A stretch of 64,000 nt of DNA from Blautia sp. AF19-10LB (GCF_003461245.1 NZ_QTWS01000015.1:21279-85278); one strand, 5' to 3'; positions 17,703 through 27,779 are shown, counted from the first letter of the stretch. Numbers and translations are program-made. The notes: generated from the sequence alone by a model not told the origin.

Positions 17703-19589
17703 TTAGTATGTAAAAACAGCAATTCCATATGCAGGAAGCGGATATGCAAAAGAGAATTCTCTGTGGTCGCACTCCTGTGCTTCTGCCTTGAATACCTTCG
17801 GTTTGTCCAGAAGTCCATGCTCATCCATGATAAGTTTGTACTGTTTTTTCTTCGGAACGCCAACACGATAATCCGGACGTTCTACCGGTGTATAGTTTAC
17901 TACAAACAGGAGGTTATTTCTCTTGGTCGGTGATTTACGAACCAGGCTGAAAATGCTTCTGTCTGCATCGTCTGCATTGATCCATTCAAATCCTTCTGGA
18001 TCATTGTCACCTGCATACAGTGCAGGATATTTCTTATACATATGAAACAATGTCTTGACAAAATTCTGGAGATCCTTGTGGTTGTCCTCTTTAAGAAGAT
18101 ACCAGTCAAGTTCTCTCTCCTCACTCCACTCACGAAGCTGTCCGAAGTCCTGACCCATAAACAGAAGTTTCTTGCCCGGATGGAAGATCATAAACGCATA
18201 TGCTGCCTTAAGGTTCTTGAATTTGTCATCCGGATATCCCGGCATCTTGCTCAGCATGGAACACTTAAGATGTACGACCTCATCATGTGAAATGACAAGT
18301 ACATATCTCTCACTGTATGCATATGTCATTGAGAAAGTCATCTTATTGTGATCGCCCTTACGGAAATATGGATCCAGTTTCATGTATTCCAGGAAATCAT
18401 TCATCCAGCCCATGTTCCATTTCAGTGAGAATCCAAGACCATTGTCCTCTGCTTTCCCTGTAACCTGCGGCCATGCGGTAGACTCCTCTGCGATCATAAC
18501 CGTACCGTGGTTTCTTCCAAGTACAACGGTATTCAGATGTTTGAAGAATTCTATTGCTTCAAGGTTCTTGTTATCACCGTACTTATTGGCAACCCACTCG
18601 CCATCTTTCTTGCCATAATCCAGATAGAGCATAGATGCAACTGCATCTACACGGAGGCCGTCTACATGGCATTCCTCGATCCAGTACAGTGCGTTGGCGA
18701 TCAGGAAGTTCTTGACTTCCGGACGTCCGTAATTGTAGATCTTGGTTCCCCAGTCAGGATGCTCACCCTGTCTCGGGTCTTCATGCTCATAGACAGCAGT
18801 TCCATCGAAATTGGCAAGTCCATGTGCATCCTTCGGGAAATGAGCCGGAACCCAGTCGAGTATAACACCGATCTTGTTTCTGTGCAGGTAATCCACCATA
18901 TATTTGAAATCCTGTGCAGTACCATACCTGGAAGTCGGTGCATAATATCCTGTTACCTGATATCCCCAGGATCCGTCAAATGGATGCTCTGCAATTCCCA
19001 TAAGTTCTACATGAGTATATCCCATCTCTTTGACATAGGCCGCCAGTTCATGTGCAAATTCACGGTAATTATAAAATCCCGGATCATCCTCATTCTCTAC
19101 CGGATGTTTCTTCCAGGAACCCGGATGTACTTCATAGATTGCCATCGGTTCACGTTTCTCGTCAAATTCCGGACGCTTCTTCATCCAGGTGGTATCTTTC
19201 CATTTGTAATCCGTAATGTCTGTAATTCTTGATGCCGTTCCCGGTCTGAGTTCTGCTTCATTTGCGTATGGATCTGCCTTATAAAGTTCTTCTCCATGAT
19301 ATCCGACAATAAAGAATTTGTACAGATCTCCAACTTTGGCACCCGGAACAAAGATCTCATATACTCCGATCTCACCGACTCTGTTCATTGGATTTGCCTG
19401 ATTATCCCAGTTATTAAAATCACCGATTACAGAAACATATCTTGCATTCGGTGCCCAGACTGCAAAATAGACACCCTTCTTGCGATGCTGTGTGGTAGGA
19501 TGAGCTCCTAATTTCTTATAGATGTCGTAATGAGTTCCCTGCCCGAACAGATACTGATCCAGTTCTGTAAACTGCATTTTCTCTCCCAT
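17703..19589 (-). CDS. glgB: 1,4-alpha-glucan branching enzyme
   Basis: 628 residues. Introduces alpha-1,6 branches into glycogen. Residues 20-125 are a CBM48-type domain ('GVYFAVWAPNARYVSVIGDFNNW'). The GH13 barrel has its signature regions: 'VILDWVPAHF', 'GLRVDAVASM' (nucleophile Asp), 'MIAEESTAW' (acid Glu) and 'ISHDEVVH'. The C-terminal beta-domain ends the protein. GGGAGG lies ahead of the ATG at 19589; a second ATG four codons on is also possible. It has its own promoter with a leader of about 115 bases. The phosphorylase glgP is 22 kb away, and no glgC, glgD or glgA is present in the window. Confidence 0.96.
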   Translation of the reverse strand: MGEKMQFTELDQYLFGQGTHYDIYKKLGAHPTTQHRKKGVYFAVWAPNARYVSVIGDFNNWDNQANPMNRVGEIGVYEIFVPGAKVGDLYKFFIVGYHGEELYKADPYANEAELRPGTASRITDITDYKWKDTTWMKKRPEFDEKREPMAIYEVHPGSWKKHPVENEDDPGFYNYREFAHELAAYVKEMGYTHVELMGIAEHPFDGSWGYQVTGYYAPTSRYGTAQDFKYMVDYLHRNKIGVILDWVPAHFPKDAHGLANFDGTAVYEHEDPRQGEHPDWGTKIYNYGRPEVKNFLIANALYWIEECHVDGLRVDAVASMLYLDYGKKDGEWVANKYGDNKNLEAIEFFKHLNTVVLGRNHGTVMIAEESTAWPQVTGKAEDNGLGFSLKWNMGWMNDFLEYMKLDPYFRKGDHNKMTFSMTYAYSERYVLVISHDEVVHLKCSMLSKMPGYPDDKFKNLKAAYAFMIFHPGKKLLFMGQDFGQLREWSEERELDWYLLKEDNHKDLQNFVKTLFHMYKKYPALYAGDNDPEGFEWINADDADRSIFSLVRKSPTKRNNLLFVVNYTPVERPDYRVGVPKKKQYKLIMDEHGLLDKPKVFKAEAQECDHREFSFAYPLPAYGIAVFTY

Positions 19590-19712
19590 CCAGAAATTCC
19601 TCCCTTAATTCAAAATTGAGCAGGCTGAAAATATAGAGTCCTGTCTGTGCAGTATATGATTATCGGTAATCTGCACATTTTACTCCTCTTATTCAAGCCG
19701 ATTTATAGACAT

Positions 19713-19741
19713 ATTATACCAATCCAGACTGTTTACGTCAA
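19713..19741 (-). promoter_or_regulatory. Near-consensus SigA promoter of glgB
   Basis: Minus strand TTGACG, exactly 17 bases, TATAAT. The only downstream gene is glgB. Confidence 0.85.
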
Positions 19742-19781
19742 TTAAAAGTATGTCCTGTTACTACAATCTCCCTACAAAAAA

Positions 19782-19817
19782 ATGAGGGCAGAACTGTTAT
19801 TTCTGTTCTGTCCTCAT
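19782..19817 (-). terminator. Terminator of the polysaccharide deacetylase gene
   Basis: 13-base arms with one G-U pair (19782-19794, 19805-19817); on the minus strand a run of T follows. Lies 13 bases past the stop. Confidence 0.9.
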
Positions 19818-19830
19818 TTGTATTTCTTAT

Positions 19831-21330
19831 TTAGTATGTATCGTACGAATCGTCGCCGGAATCCTCATCATAGTAGTCTCCGGAATCATCGTATCCAGAG
19901 TCTCCACTGTCTCCCGAGTCATCATAACTGGAGCTGTCATCGCCAGAGTCATAATCTTCTGAATCACTTCCATCTCCTGAAGAGCCGTCTCCGCCGGAAT
20001 CCCCAGAACTGCTGTCACTGCTGCCATCAGAAGAATCTCCATCGGAAGAACTTCCGTCACTGACATCAGTACTGTCTGTAGAACTGTCGTCTGTAGATTC
20101 AGTGTCCGCAGAACTCTCAGATCCATCTGATGCATCGCTTCCATCTGTAGAATCCGTATTACCGTTATATCCCGGAACCGTTCCTGCCTGAAGCTGGCTG
20201 TCCCAGAACTGTGAGTATGTCGTATTCTGTAATGTTACATTCTTGGCTGCTGCCAGTTCACTGACTGTCATCAGTTTATAGCCCTGTGAAACCAGATCCG
20301 GTATCAGTTTCAATGCTGCCTGAACGGAAGGTTCATGAATATCATGCATCAGTACGATTGTACCATCTGTCAGATCGCCATTCATAACGGCATCATAATC
20401 TGCTGTTGCATCCATCAGCTTCCAGTCTTCTGTATCAAGAGACCACATGAAGAACGGCTTCTGTACTGCATCATAGATATCCTGATTGGCTGCTCCATAA
20501 GGTGCCCTGGCTACCGTTGCTGCCTGTCCGCAGGCCTGTACAAGTGCATCGTCTGTCTTCTGGAATTCTGTGACAACATCATCAATCGACATATTTGTTA
20601 AAGTCTGACTTGGATGATCCCAGGTATGGTTACCGATCTCACATCCAAGATCGACCATCCTCTGTACGGTTGATTCCCAGGAACCTACATTCTGTCCTAC
20701 CATGAAGAATGTCGCATGTGCATTATTCGCTTCCAGACAATCCAAAAGTTCATCTGTATATTCTCCAGGACCATCATCAAAGGTAAGTGCAATTCGTGGT
20801 TTATGTGTATTTGGATCATATGTACCGTCATCATTGAAGTAATAATCATCAAATCCAACGCTTATCCATCCTGTCTGAATGTAACCATTCTCATCAAAAT
20901 AATAGGTGGAACCATCTATTTCCTGCATACCTCCGGCAAAATAAGTGCCATCTGCATTCTGATACCATTTACCATTTTCATTTTCATTCCATCCAATAGA
21001 CATCTGCGATGCCTTTGCCAGATCATTCTTGAGTGGATATCTTGCCGCTGAATTGACTGCTGATGTCGTCGTTGTATCCGCCGTGCTGTCTGTTCCGTCT
21101 GAAACTGTATCGGAATTCACATTCGTCTGATCAGTTTCTGCCTGAACCTGTGCCGGTTTATCAACACTCTTTCCACCGATTCTGTTGACAACGGGGATCA
21201 GAATTCCCCTTATAACAAATATAACTACGAGAATGACTGCAATGACATATGCGCCCAGGCGCATCATCTTACGTCTTCTCATCTGTTGCTGCTTTTTGCG
21301 TATTCGTTCACGCAATACTTTCTTATCCAT
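19831..21330 (-). CDS. Cell-surface polysaccharide deacetylase with Ser/Asp-rich tail
   Basis: 499 residues. A basic N-terminus and one membrane helix (about residues 25-47) anchor it. Residues 115-165 resemble a choline-binding-type wall repeat ('NGKWYQNADGTYF', 'GSTYYFDENGYIQTGW'). The NodB domain has 'IALTFDDGPGEYT', 'GNHTWDHPS' (HxxxH) and 'RAPYG', so metal and catalytic residues are intact. The last 110 residues are low-complexity Ser-Asp-Gly. Likely removes N- or O-acetyl groups from wall glycans. Start at 21330 has AGGTGG six bases upstream; a GTG three codons earlier is unlikely. Confidence 0.9.
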   Translation of the reverse strand: MDKKVLRERIRKKQQQMRRRKMMRLGAYVIAVILVVIFVIRGILIPVVNRIGGKSVDKPAQVQAETDQTNVNSDTVSDGTDSTADTTTTSAVNSAARYPLKNDLAKASQMSIGWNENENGKWYQNADGTYFAGGMQEIDGSTYYFDENGYIQTGWISVGFDDYYFNDDGTYDPNTHKPRIALTFDDGPGEYTDELLDCLEANNAHATFFMVGQNVGSWESTVQRMVDLGCEIGNHTWDHPSQTLTNMSIDDVVTEFQKTDDALVQACGQAATVARAPYGAANQDIYDAVQKPFFMWSLDTEDWKLMDATADYDAVMNGDLTDGTIVLMHDIHEPSVQAALKLIPDLVSQGYKLMTVSELAAAKNVTLQNTTYSQFWDSQLQAGTVPGYNGNTDSTDGSDASDGSESSADTESTDDSSTDSTDVSDGSSSDGDSSDGSSDSSSGDSGGDGSSGDGSDSEDYDSGDDSSSYDDSGDSGDSGYDDSGDYYDEDSGDDSYDTY

Positions 21331-21452
21331 GATTTCCACCTGCTGTATTTTATATCTCTAGCGTTACTGTTGCCTGTACTTCAGAAACGCATTCATCTTA
21401 TTATCATAACGCATTTATTATGGAAATACAATTGTCTTTTCTTATTTATTCA

Positions 21453-22766
21453 TTACTCTTCTACTGTATTGTCCTCAATTGACTCTTCTGACATATTCTC
21501 TTCCGTTTCATCCTGTGTTTCCTCACTTCCATCATATTCAGTGAGGTCTGAACCGGTATCTTCTGCTTCAGTATATGCATCTTCGTTTTCAATAGAATCC
21601 TCTGCACTTCCTGTCTTTTCGTTGACAGTAGACTGGTCTACAATAAATTTCTCCACACGAAGAAGTGCCAGTGATTCATTTACTTCATCCTCTCCATATG
21701 TTTCAATCAGCTCATCAATGCTTGCCACTCCATAGTCCAGAATCAGGTTATTCTTTAATTCTTCTGTCTCTGCATCACTCAGACTCAGTCCCTCAGCATC
21801 AATGATTCCCTGAACGATCAGATTCTGTTCAACTTTGGATTCTGCATAATTTTTGCATTCTTCATTAAATTCATCTTCTGTCAGATCCCATGCTTCCAGC
21901 AGATCACTCAGTTCCATTCCATTGTCTTTTGCAGTCTGTTCATTGAGTGCTTTATAGCTTTCTTCTGCTTTTTTGACATCTTCTTCCGGGTATTTCTTAA
22001 TCTCAGATGTATCAAGTACCTCAGACCATGCTGTTGCATACAATTCATTATCTGCTGTCGTGGATGCCTGTTTTTCCAGTTCCTCTCTTACAGATTTCTT
22101 ATAGTCATCTACAGTTTTGTAATCTGTATTGGAAGCAACCCATTCATCTGTCAGTTCAGATGCTCTTGTAAATTTCTGAAGAGTCACCTTAAAAACAGCT
22201 TCCTTACCGGAAAGAGAATCATCCTCGCTGTAACCTTCCGGTAAAGTAAGAGTCAGTTCTTTGGTTTCTCCCTTTTTCATTCCAACCAGACCATCTTCAA
22301 AACCATCGATTCCCATATCTCCTTCACCGACAACAAGTTCATAGTCATCGGCAGAACTTCCGTCAAACTCTTTACCGTCTACAGTACCTGTAAAATTAAT
22401 GGTCACAATATCTCCATATTCAACAGTTCCATCTGTAACCTCTGTTCCCTTGTCCTGTAATTCATAGTTGATTTCTGCATCCACATCATCATCTGTTACT
22501 GCCTGTGTATAACGATCCAGTGTAAGTCCTTTGTAATCTCCAATTGTAACATAATCAGAAACATCTTTTACCGAAATAATTCTTGTCTCTTCCTTCTTGG
22601 AATCAGAAGTCTTGGAATCTGTCTTGTCCGTATCAGAATTGTCAGAAGCCGTTTCTGTTTTGGCGGTAGTCTTATCAGTCTTATCAGAACTGTCCTTGCT
22701 TCCACACGCAGTAAGAGATACCGCCATACAAGTTACTAACATTGCTGCTACTACTTTTTTCTTCAT
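21453..22766 (-). CDS. Trigger-factor-like FKBP lipoprotein (extracytoplasmic foldase)
   Basis: 437 residues. Lipobox 'VSLTACGS' then a Ser/Thr/Asp/Lys linker. Residues 95-190 are a trigger-factor FKBP domain ('YGDIVTINFTGTVDGKEFDG', 'LVGMKKGETKELTLTLPEGY', 'GKEAVFKVTL'). The following helices ('YKKSVREELEKQ') match the trigger factor C-terminal chaperone arms, and the end is acidic. The ribosome-binding N-domain of cytosolic trigger factor is replaced by the lipid anchor, so it acts outside the membrane. It sits among three wall-polysaccharide deacetylases, which may be clients. Confidence 0.88.
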   Translation of the reverse strand: MKKKVVAAMLVTCMAVSLTACGSKDSSDKTDKTTAKTETASDNSDTDKTDSKTSDSKKEETRIISVKDVSDYVTIGDYKGLTLDRYTQAVTDDDVDAEINYELQDKGTEVTDGTVEYGDIVTINFTGTVDGKEFDGSSADDYELVVGEGDMGIDGFEDGLVGMKKGETKELTLTLPEGYSEDDSLSGKEAVFKVTLQKFTRASELTDEWVASNTDYKTVDDYKKSVREELEKQASTTADNELYATAWSEVLDTSEIKKYPEEDVKKAEESYKALNEQTAKDNGMELSDLLEAWDLTEDEFNEECKNYAESKVEQNLIVQGIIDAEGLSLSDAETEELKNNLILDYGVASIDELIETYGEDEVNESLALLRVEKFIVDQSTVNEKTGSAEDSIENEDAYTEAEDTGSDLTEYDGSEETQDETEENMSEESIEDNTVEE

Positions 22767-22796
22767 GAAAAATCTCCTTTCAAATCTGGTTATTAT

Positions 22797-24197
22797 TTAC
22801 ATTTCCGGAACCGGAGTCGGCCGGGAAGAATCCCATACATCAGAAACATCAAAAAGGTCACTGAGCATATCCGGGTTATAGTACATTCTATATCCATCCA
22901 GGTTTCTTCTTCCCTGGCGGAAATACTGATCTGTGATCTGAACAAAATACTGACTGGAATCTACGTTGCAGAAATAATTGTATCCCGCGCTCTTGTAATA
23001 CTGGAACTTCGGATTATCAGAAGAATATCCCTCCCAGTCACCAATATCCGCGCCAAACGCAAAGATGACCATATCTGTATCACCAAGGATCGGAGCCACA
23101 TAAGCTTTCCATTTCTTATCATCAGTCTCAAGATCCTCTGCGGAACGCTCTGTTGCATTCATGTGTCCCCAGGTATGGCTCGCAAATTCCCATCCCTCTG
23201 CTTTCATGGCATCTGCTACCTTCGTTGCCTCCTTAACATCCTGGTCGTAATCAAAATCAGGATTATCATCCAGGAATTTCTTCTGGTCATCCTGAAGATT
23301 TTCTTTGGTCTTGTAGGCTATATCAGTTCTGTATCCCAGTACTCCGTTATAACCTGTCATCGCAAGGATTCCCTTGCGTCCATGATAGGAAAAATCCGGA
23401 TGTTCTTTGATAAAAGAATCCAACAGCGGAACAAGATCATAATCTCCTACCAGAACATTTCCATCTGCATCAATGTATTCTGTTTTTACATCTCCATTTT
23501 CATCGAGTACAAGTTTGGATGCACATCCATCATCATCCATATAATGATAATAGCTGACATCGTCCTGAGAAAGCACAAACGGGATCTTGCCCTCCGGCAC
23601 CATGATCTTGCCGCGGCTCATCGTACCATCCTTGTTCACTGTTGCCATGTCATGCGGGCTTACCAGAACATAGCCCTTATCATACATGATCTGAATGATC
23701 TTATTGAACTCACTGACAGTCGTCATAACCTGATTGTAGTTTCCGGATTTGGAATCTCCGTCAAAAGCCCTGGAAGTGTCCTCGATCAGTGTGTGAAAAA
23801 ACACATGTGTGATCTGTTCCAGTGGATACTCTACAAGTGAAGACTTTGCAATCTGGCACTTGGCTGCCAGGTCCATATAGTCCTTGTTTTTCGTAAAATC
23901 TTTCTGACCCTTCAGAAGTTTGATCGCCTCATCGTAATTATACTGTTCGTACATGATCGTTGCCTGATCGAGAACTGTCTGATCCTTACTGGATTTCTCA
24001 GAATCAGTGTCCTCTGTGTCTCCGGCATCTGCCTCACTGCTGTCTGTCTCTGCTTCATCCTGAGAAGCAGTCTGGTAAGTTTTTACTGTTTTGGTTTCTT
24101 TTTCTGCTATATGATTCAAAAGCGGCAGAATATAACTGCCGCTCAGAAGTATCGAAGCTGACAAAATACATGTAAGTATCACAGCTCTTTTCTTCAT
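22797..24197 (-). CDS. NodB-like polysaccharide deacetylase, TFDD replaced by SQDD (paralogue 1)
   Basis: 466 residues. Signal/anchor segment at residues 5-28, acidic Ser/Thr linker, helical tetratricopeptide-like stretch near 75-115, then a divergent NodB domain. The usual TFDDGP is 'VLSQDDVSYYHY' here, but the DD pair and 'SHTWGH' (HxxxH) remain, so a metal site is plausible. ATG at 24197 is chosen because AAGGAG lies upstream and the signal segment begins there; an upstream in-frame extension lacks a ribosome site. Close paralogue of the next gene, 28 bases away. Confidence 0.82.
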   Translation of the reverse strand: MKKRAVILTCILSASILLSGSYILPLLNHIAEKETKTVKTYQTASQDEAETDSSEADAGDTEDTDSEKSSKDQTVLDQATIMYEQYNYDEAIKLLKGQKDFTKNKDYMDLAAKCQIAKSSLVEYPLEQITHVFFHTLIEDTSRAFDGDSKSGNYNQVMTTVSEFNKIIQIMYDKGYVLVSPHDMATVNKDGTMSRGKIMVPEGKIPFVLSQDDVSYYHYMDDDGCASKLVLDENGDVKTEYIDADGNVLVGDYDLVPLLDSFIKEHPDFSYHGRKGILAMTGYNGVLGYRTDIAYKTKENLQDDQKKFLDDNPDFDYDQDVKEATKVADAMKAEGWEFASHTWGHMNATERSAEDLETDDKKWKAYVAPILGDTDMVIFAFGADIGDWEGYSSDNPKFQYYKSAGYNYFCNVDSSQYFVQITDQYFRQGRRNLDGYRMYYNPDMLSDLFDVSDVWDSSRPTPVPEM

Positions 24198-24225
24198 AGT
24201 TAGTAACTCCTTCTTTCTTATTTGT

Positions 24226-25761
24226 TTAACCCATCGGTGGAACCGGAGTCGGTCTGCTTGGATCAAAAACATCTTTTGCATTGAACAGGTCTTCCAGAAG
24301 ATCCGGATTATAGTACATACGATATCCGTCCAGATTTCGTCTTCCCTGACGGAAATAGCGATCCCGGATCTGCACAAAATATTTGCTGGAATCTACATTA
24401 CAATAATAATTATATCCGACACTCTTGAGATATTCAAATTTATCACCGGAATAGTCCTCCTGAGTGGTCAGATCCGTACCAAATGCAAAAATAATAATAT
24501 CCGTTCCTCCGATCAGGGGATCCACATTATCCTTGAACTTCTGTGTATCTGCCTGAAGCTGTTCCAGAGAAATCTGTCCGATGTTTTGATGACCCCAGGT
24601 ATGACTGGCAAACAACCATCCATCCTCTTTCATAGCATCAGCAACTTTCTTTGCTTCTTCCCGTTCTTTGTCCAGACTGAAATCCGGGTGTGCATCCAGC
24701 CATTCAACTTTGTTATCATCCAGATCTGCCGGACGTGTTTCATAGCTGATATCTGTTCGATATCCCAGAATTCCATTATATCCGGTCAATGCAACGATTC
24801 CCTTGGCTCCTCTGTAAGAAAAATCAGGATGTTCTTCTACGAAACGATCGATCAATGGAACCATATCATAGTCACCTACTGATACACTTCCATCATCCTC
24901 AATATATTCATTTCGAATCTTGCCTTCATCATCTACAACCAGTTTGGAGGCAAATCCATCACCATCCATATAATGGTAATAACAGACATCATCCTGAGAA
25001 AGTACAAACGGGATCTTACCTTCCGGAAGAAGGATCTCTCCCGGTGACATGGTTCCATCCTCATTTACAGTAGCCATGTCCTTGATGCTTACCATCACAT
25101 ACCCCTTATCATACATGGTCTGTGTGATCTTGTTGAATTCATCGATCGTGGTCATGACCTGATTATAATCTGCTTCCTTGTAATCACCATCAAAAGCTTT
25201 GCTCGGATCTTTGATAAGAATGTGATAAAAAACATGTGTCACTTCTTCCAGTGGCCATGATTTACAGGAAGCTTTGGCCTCTTCGTATTTCTTAACGGCA
25301 CTCTGCATATCTGAATCGCTGCTATATGATGTATCTGCCTTAAGAAGTTCTATCGCACCGTCATAATCATACTGTGTCGCTTTAAGTTCAGCAGCTTTGA
25401 GTGTATCTTTCGGTGAACTTTTGCTGCTGGCGGTTTCCTGCTCTGTCTTGTCTCCCCCGGAAACAGAAGAACCGGAAGCATCTGCCGTCGTTTCTTTATC
25501 TGTGCCGCTGGCTGACGGCTTCGACGAAGAAAAATGTCCTGCAATTCCACGGACTGCCGCAGTTATAATAACTACTGCTGCCAACGCCATAACTATCAGG
25601 ATCATCCTTCTCTGACGCTGCCGTTTCCTCTGCAGCGCCCGTCTCCTGCGCCGGCGTTCCCGAATCCGCTCTTCCTCGGTCAGATCTTCTTTTCTTACAG
25701 AAGCAGTCGTTCTTTCCCTGTATTGGTGCCTGTTCCGACTTTTACCATTATCCTTCTCCAT
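24226..25761 (-). CDS. NodB-like polysaccharide deacetylase, TFDD replaced by SQDD (paralogue 2)
   Basis: 511 residues. A strongly basic cytoplasmic N-terminus (many Arg between residues 31 and 52) is followed by one membrane helix (about 53-72), a Ser/Thr linker, and the same domain set as the neighbour at 22797: 'EVTHVFYHILIKDPSKAFDGD', 'VLSQDDVCYYHYMDGDG', 'ASHTWGH', and a shared C-terminus around 'YFRQGRRNLDGYRMYYNPD'. Clear tandem duplication, with divergence mainly in the N-terminal anchor. Probably a type II membrane protein acting on a wall or surface polymer; substrate unknown. Confidence 0.82.
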   Translation of the reverse strand: MEKDNGKSRNRHQYRERTTASVRKEDLTEEERIRERRRRRRALQRKRQRQRRMILIVMALAAVVIITAAVRGIAGHFSSSKPSASGTDKETTADASGSSVSGGDKTEQETASSKSSPKDTLKAAELKATQYDYDGAIELLKADTSYSSDSDMQSAVKKYEEAKASCKSWPLEEVTHVFYHILIKDPSKAFDGDYKEADYNQVMTTIDEFNKITQTMYDKGYVMVSIKDMATVNEDGTMSPGEILLPEGKIPFVLSQDDVCYYHYMDGDGFASKLVVDDEGKIRNEYIEDDGSVSVGDYDMVPLIDRFVEEHPDFSYRGAKGIVALTGYNGILGYRTDISYETRPADLDDNKVEWLDAHPDFSLDKEREEAKKVADAMKEDGWLFASHTWGHQNIGQISLEQLQADTQKFKDNVDPLIGGTDIIIFAFGTDLTTQEDYSGDKFEYLKSVGYNYYCNVDSSKYFVQIRDRYFRQGRRNLDGYRMYYNPDLLEDLFNAKDVFDPSRPTPVPPMG

Positions 25762-25990
25762 ACTAACTCCTTAGTCTTTTTTTTCTGTAATCCCCAGTAT
25801 ACCCGGGATTTCTGTATTTATCCCTGTCTTTAGATTTCGCTCTTTTCATTATACCTGTTTAACTATATAATTTCCACCGTTTTCCTTTTTCTTCACGGAA
25901 TTTTCGTGAATTTATTTGCCTTTTGTAATAAATAATGATAGAATATATTTCGCATAAATATTTGTAATATACACACTGAGGAGGGTATCT

Positions 25991-26440
25991 ATGAGTACAC
26001 TTAGCATCGTCCTTCTTGTTATCTTGGTCATTCTGATCATTGCCCTGGTTGCACTTTATTTCTTCGGAAAGAAAGCTCAGAAGAAGCAAGAAGAACAGCA
26101 GGCACAGATTGAAGCTGCAAAACAGACTGTTTCCATGCTGATCATCGATAAGAAACGACTTCCACTCAAAGAATCCGGTCTGCCGCAGATGGTCATTGAC
26201 CAGGCTCCTAAGCTGATGCGCCGTTCCAAACTGCCGATCGTTAAGGCTAAGGTTGGTCCGAAGATCTCCATACTGATCGCAGATGAGAAGGTTTTCGACC
26301 TGATCCCTGTCAAAAAAGAAGTAAAAGCCGAAGTAAGCGGTTTATACATCGTTGGAGTTAAAGGAATCCGTGGTTCTCTTGAAGCACCGGCACCTAAGAA
26401 AAAGGGATTTTTCAAAAGAATGTTCAGCAAAGACAAATAA
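25991..26440 (+). CDS. Membrane-anchored conserved hypothetical protein
   Basis: 149 residues. One N-terminal membrane helix (residues 5-28), a Lys/Gln/Glu coiled-coil-like stretch (30-48), then a small folded region rich in Ile, Val and Lys, ending in a basic tail 'KKKGFFKRMFSKDK'. GAGGAGGG lies before the ATG. Monocistronic with its own terminator at 26453-26484. I do not recognise the family; the topology suggests a cytoplasmic domain tethered to the membrane. Confidence 0.75.
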   Translation: MSTLSIVLLVILVILIIALVALYFFGKKAQKKQEEQQAQIEAAKQTVSMLIIDKKRLPLKESGLPQMVIDQAPKLMRRSKLPIVKAKVGPKISILIADEKVFDLIPVKKEVKAEVSGLYIVGVKGIRGSLEAPAPKKKGFFKRMFSKDK

Positions 26441-26452
26441 GATCGAAAGACA

Positions 26453-26484
26453 ATGCCCGTAAAGTATTTCAGCTTTACGGGCAT
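26453..26484 (+). terminator. Rho-independent terminator
   Basis: Perfect 12-base arms (26453-26464, 26473-26484) followed by TTTAATTT, 12 bases after the stop. Confidence 0.92.
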
Positions 26485-26496
26485 TTTAATTTGATT

Positions 26497-26943
26497 TTAT
26501 AAAACAAAATCCGCGGAATCCTTGGACTGTGCCTGTACGGTCAGATAACAGTCAGCGACATGCTCTTCGTTCATATCCAGAGCATAATCCACCTTCATCT
26601 GAATGCCGTCTTCACTCTCCTTGAGTTCCAGTCCTGTCGCTGAGATTCCCATCTGCAGCGTACCATATGGCGTATTGTAAAAAGTCTTGTTTTTCTTGCC
26701 TTCCTCAAAAACCATATGTACATTTACCTGTCCCTGCTTGCGGACTTCTACTCCGTTCGGTGACATCTTGATATAATTTACTGTAGTCTCTGCGGTATCA
26801 TCCAGCATTTCTTCGTAACGGAGATAATGACTTCCGTTTCGGAAATAATACTGTCCCGGAACTACGATCTCGATCGGCTCCCGTGCATCATCTGTTTCCA
26901 TCATCTGGAGCCCGCGTACATGTATCAGTACATCTTTATTCAT
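26497..26943 (-). CDS. DUF1934 domain-containing protein
   Basis: 148 residues, lipocalin-like beta-rich sequence typical of DUF1934: 'YYFRNGSHYLRYEEML', 'YIKMSPNGVEVRKQGQVNVHMVFEEGK', 'TPYGTLQMGISATGL', 'YALDMNEE'. No signal peptide. It lies 14 bases downstream of murI on the same strand, so the two are co-transcribed. The family (YwiB-like) has no settled function. Confidence 0.88.
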   Translation of the reverse strand: MNKDVLIHVRGLQMMETDDAREPIEIVVPGQYYFRNGSHYLRYEEMLDDTAETTVNYIKMSPNGVEVRKQGQVNVHMVFEEGKKNKTFYNTPYGTLQMGISATGLELKESEDGIQMKVDYALDMNEEHVADCYLTVQAQSKDSADFVL

Positions 26944-26957
26944 ATGTTTACTCCTCT

Positions 26958-27779
26958 TTAATACTTCTCTATGTCGATCTTCTTTGCCATTGAAACATCA
27001 TATGGCAAGATAGAATTTGCAAAATCCTTAAACTCATCTGCCAGGTCACTGACATAAAAGCGATACGGAAAATCCTCTTCACCTGTTCCACTGCTGGAAA
27101 TATCCATCTCTGCAAGAAGTGCCTTCAGCTGTAAGGCTGTCTCGTATGCCGGATTAACCAGTCGCACGCCCTCACCCATGACTTCTCTGATCGTAGAACG
27201 GATCAGCGGATAATGTGTACAGCCGAGGATCAGTGTGTCAATTTCTTTATCCTTCAGTTCCTGAAGGTATCTGGACACGATCTCCGTAGTTACAGGATCA
27301 TGAAGCCATCCTTCCTCGACCAGCGGAACAAACAACGGACATGCCTTGCCTATCACTGTGATCTCCGGATCAAGCTGTTTAAGATACGCCTCATGAATAC
27401 CGCTTCCGACAGTTCCAAGCGTTCCGATCACGCCGACTCGCTTATTGCGTGTCTCCTTTGCAGCAACCTTGGCTCCTGCTTCGATCACTCCAAGTACAGG
27501 GATATCCAGTTCATCCTTCACTGCATCCAGGGCAAATGCACTTGCCGTGTTGCAGGCGATCACGATTGCCTTGACCTGCTGCTCCTCCAGAAAATGAATG
27601 ATCTGTCTGGAATAGCGGATGACTGTATCCTTGGATTTACTTCCATAAGGAACTCTCGCCGTATCGCCAAAATAAACGATCTTCTCCGATGGAAGATTTC
27701 TCATGATCTCCCTGGCTACGGTAAGACCGCCTACTCCGGAATCAAATACACCGATCGGTGCATCTCTGTCTATTTTCAT
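26958..27779 (-). CDS. murI: Glutamate racemase
   Basis: 273 residues. Makes D-glutamate for peptidoglycan. Motifs: 'GVFDSGVGGLTV', 'FGDTARVPYG', 'IACNTASAFALD' (first catalytic Cys), and 'LGCTHYPL' (second catalytic Cys). Length and motif spacing are normal. First gene of a short operon with DUF1934. Confidence 0.97.
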   Translation of the reverse strand: MKIDRDAPIGVFDSGVGGLTVAREIMRNLPSEKIVYFGDTARVPYGSKSKDTVIRYSRQIIHFLEEQQVKAIVIACNTASAFALDAVKDELDIPVLGVIEAGAKVAAKETRNKRVGVIGTLGTVGSGIHEAYLKQLDPEITVIGKACPLFVPLVEEGWLHDPVTTEIVSRYLQELKDKEIDTLILGCTHYPLIRSTIREVMGEGVRLVNPAYETALQLKALLAEMDISSSGTGEEDFPYRFYVSDLADEFKDFANSILPYDVSMAKKIDIEKY

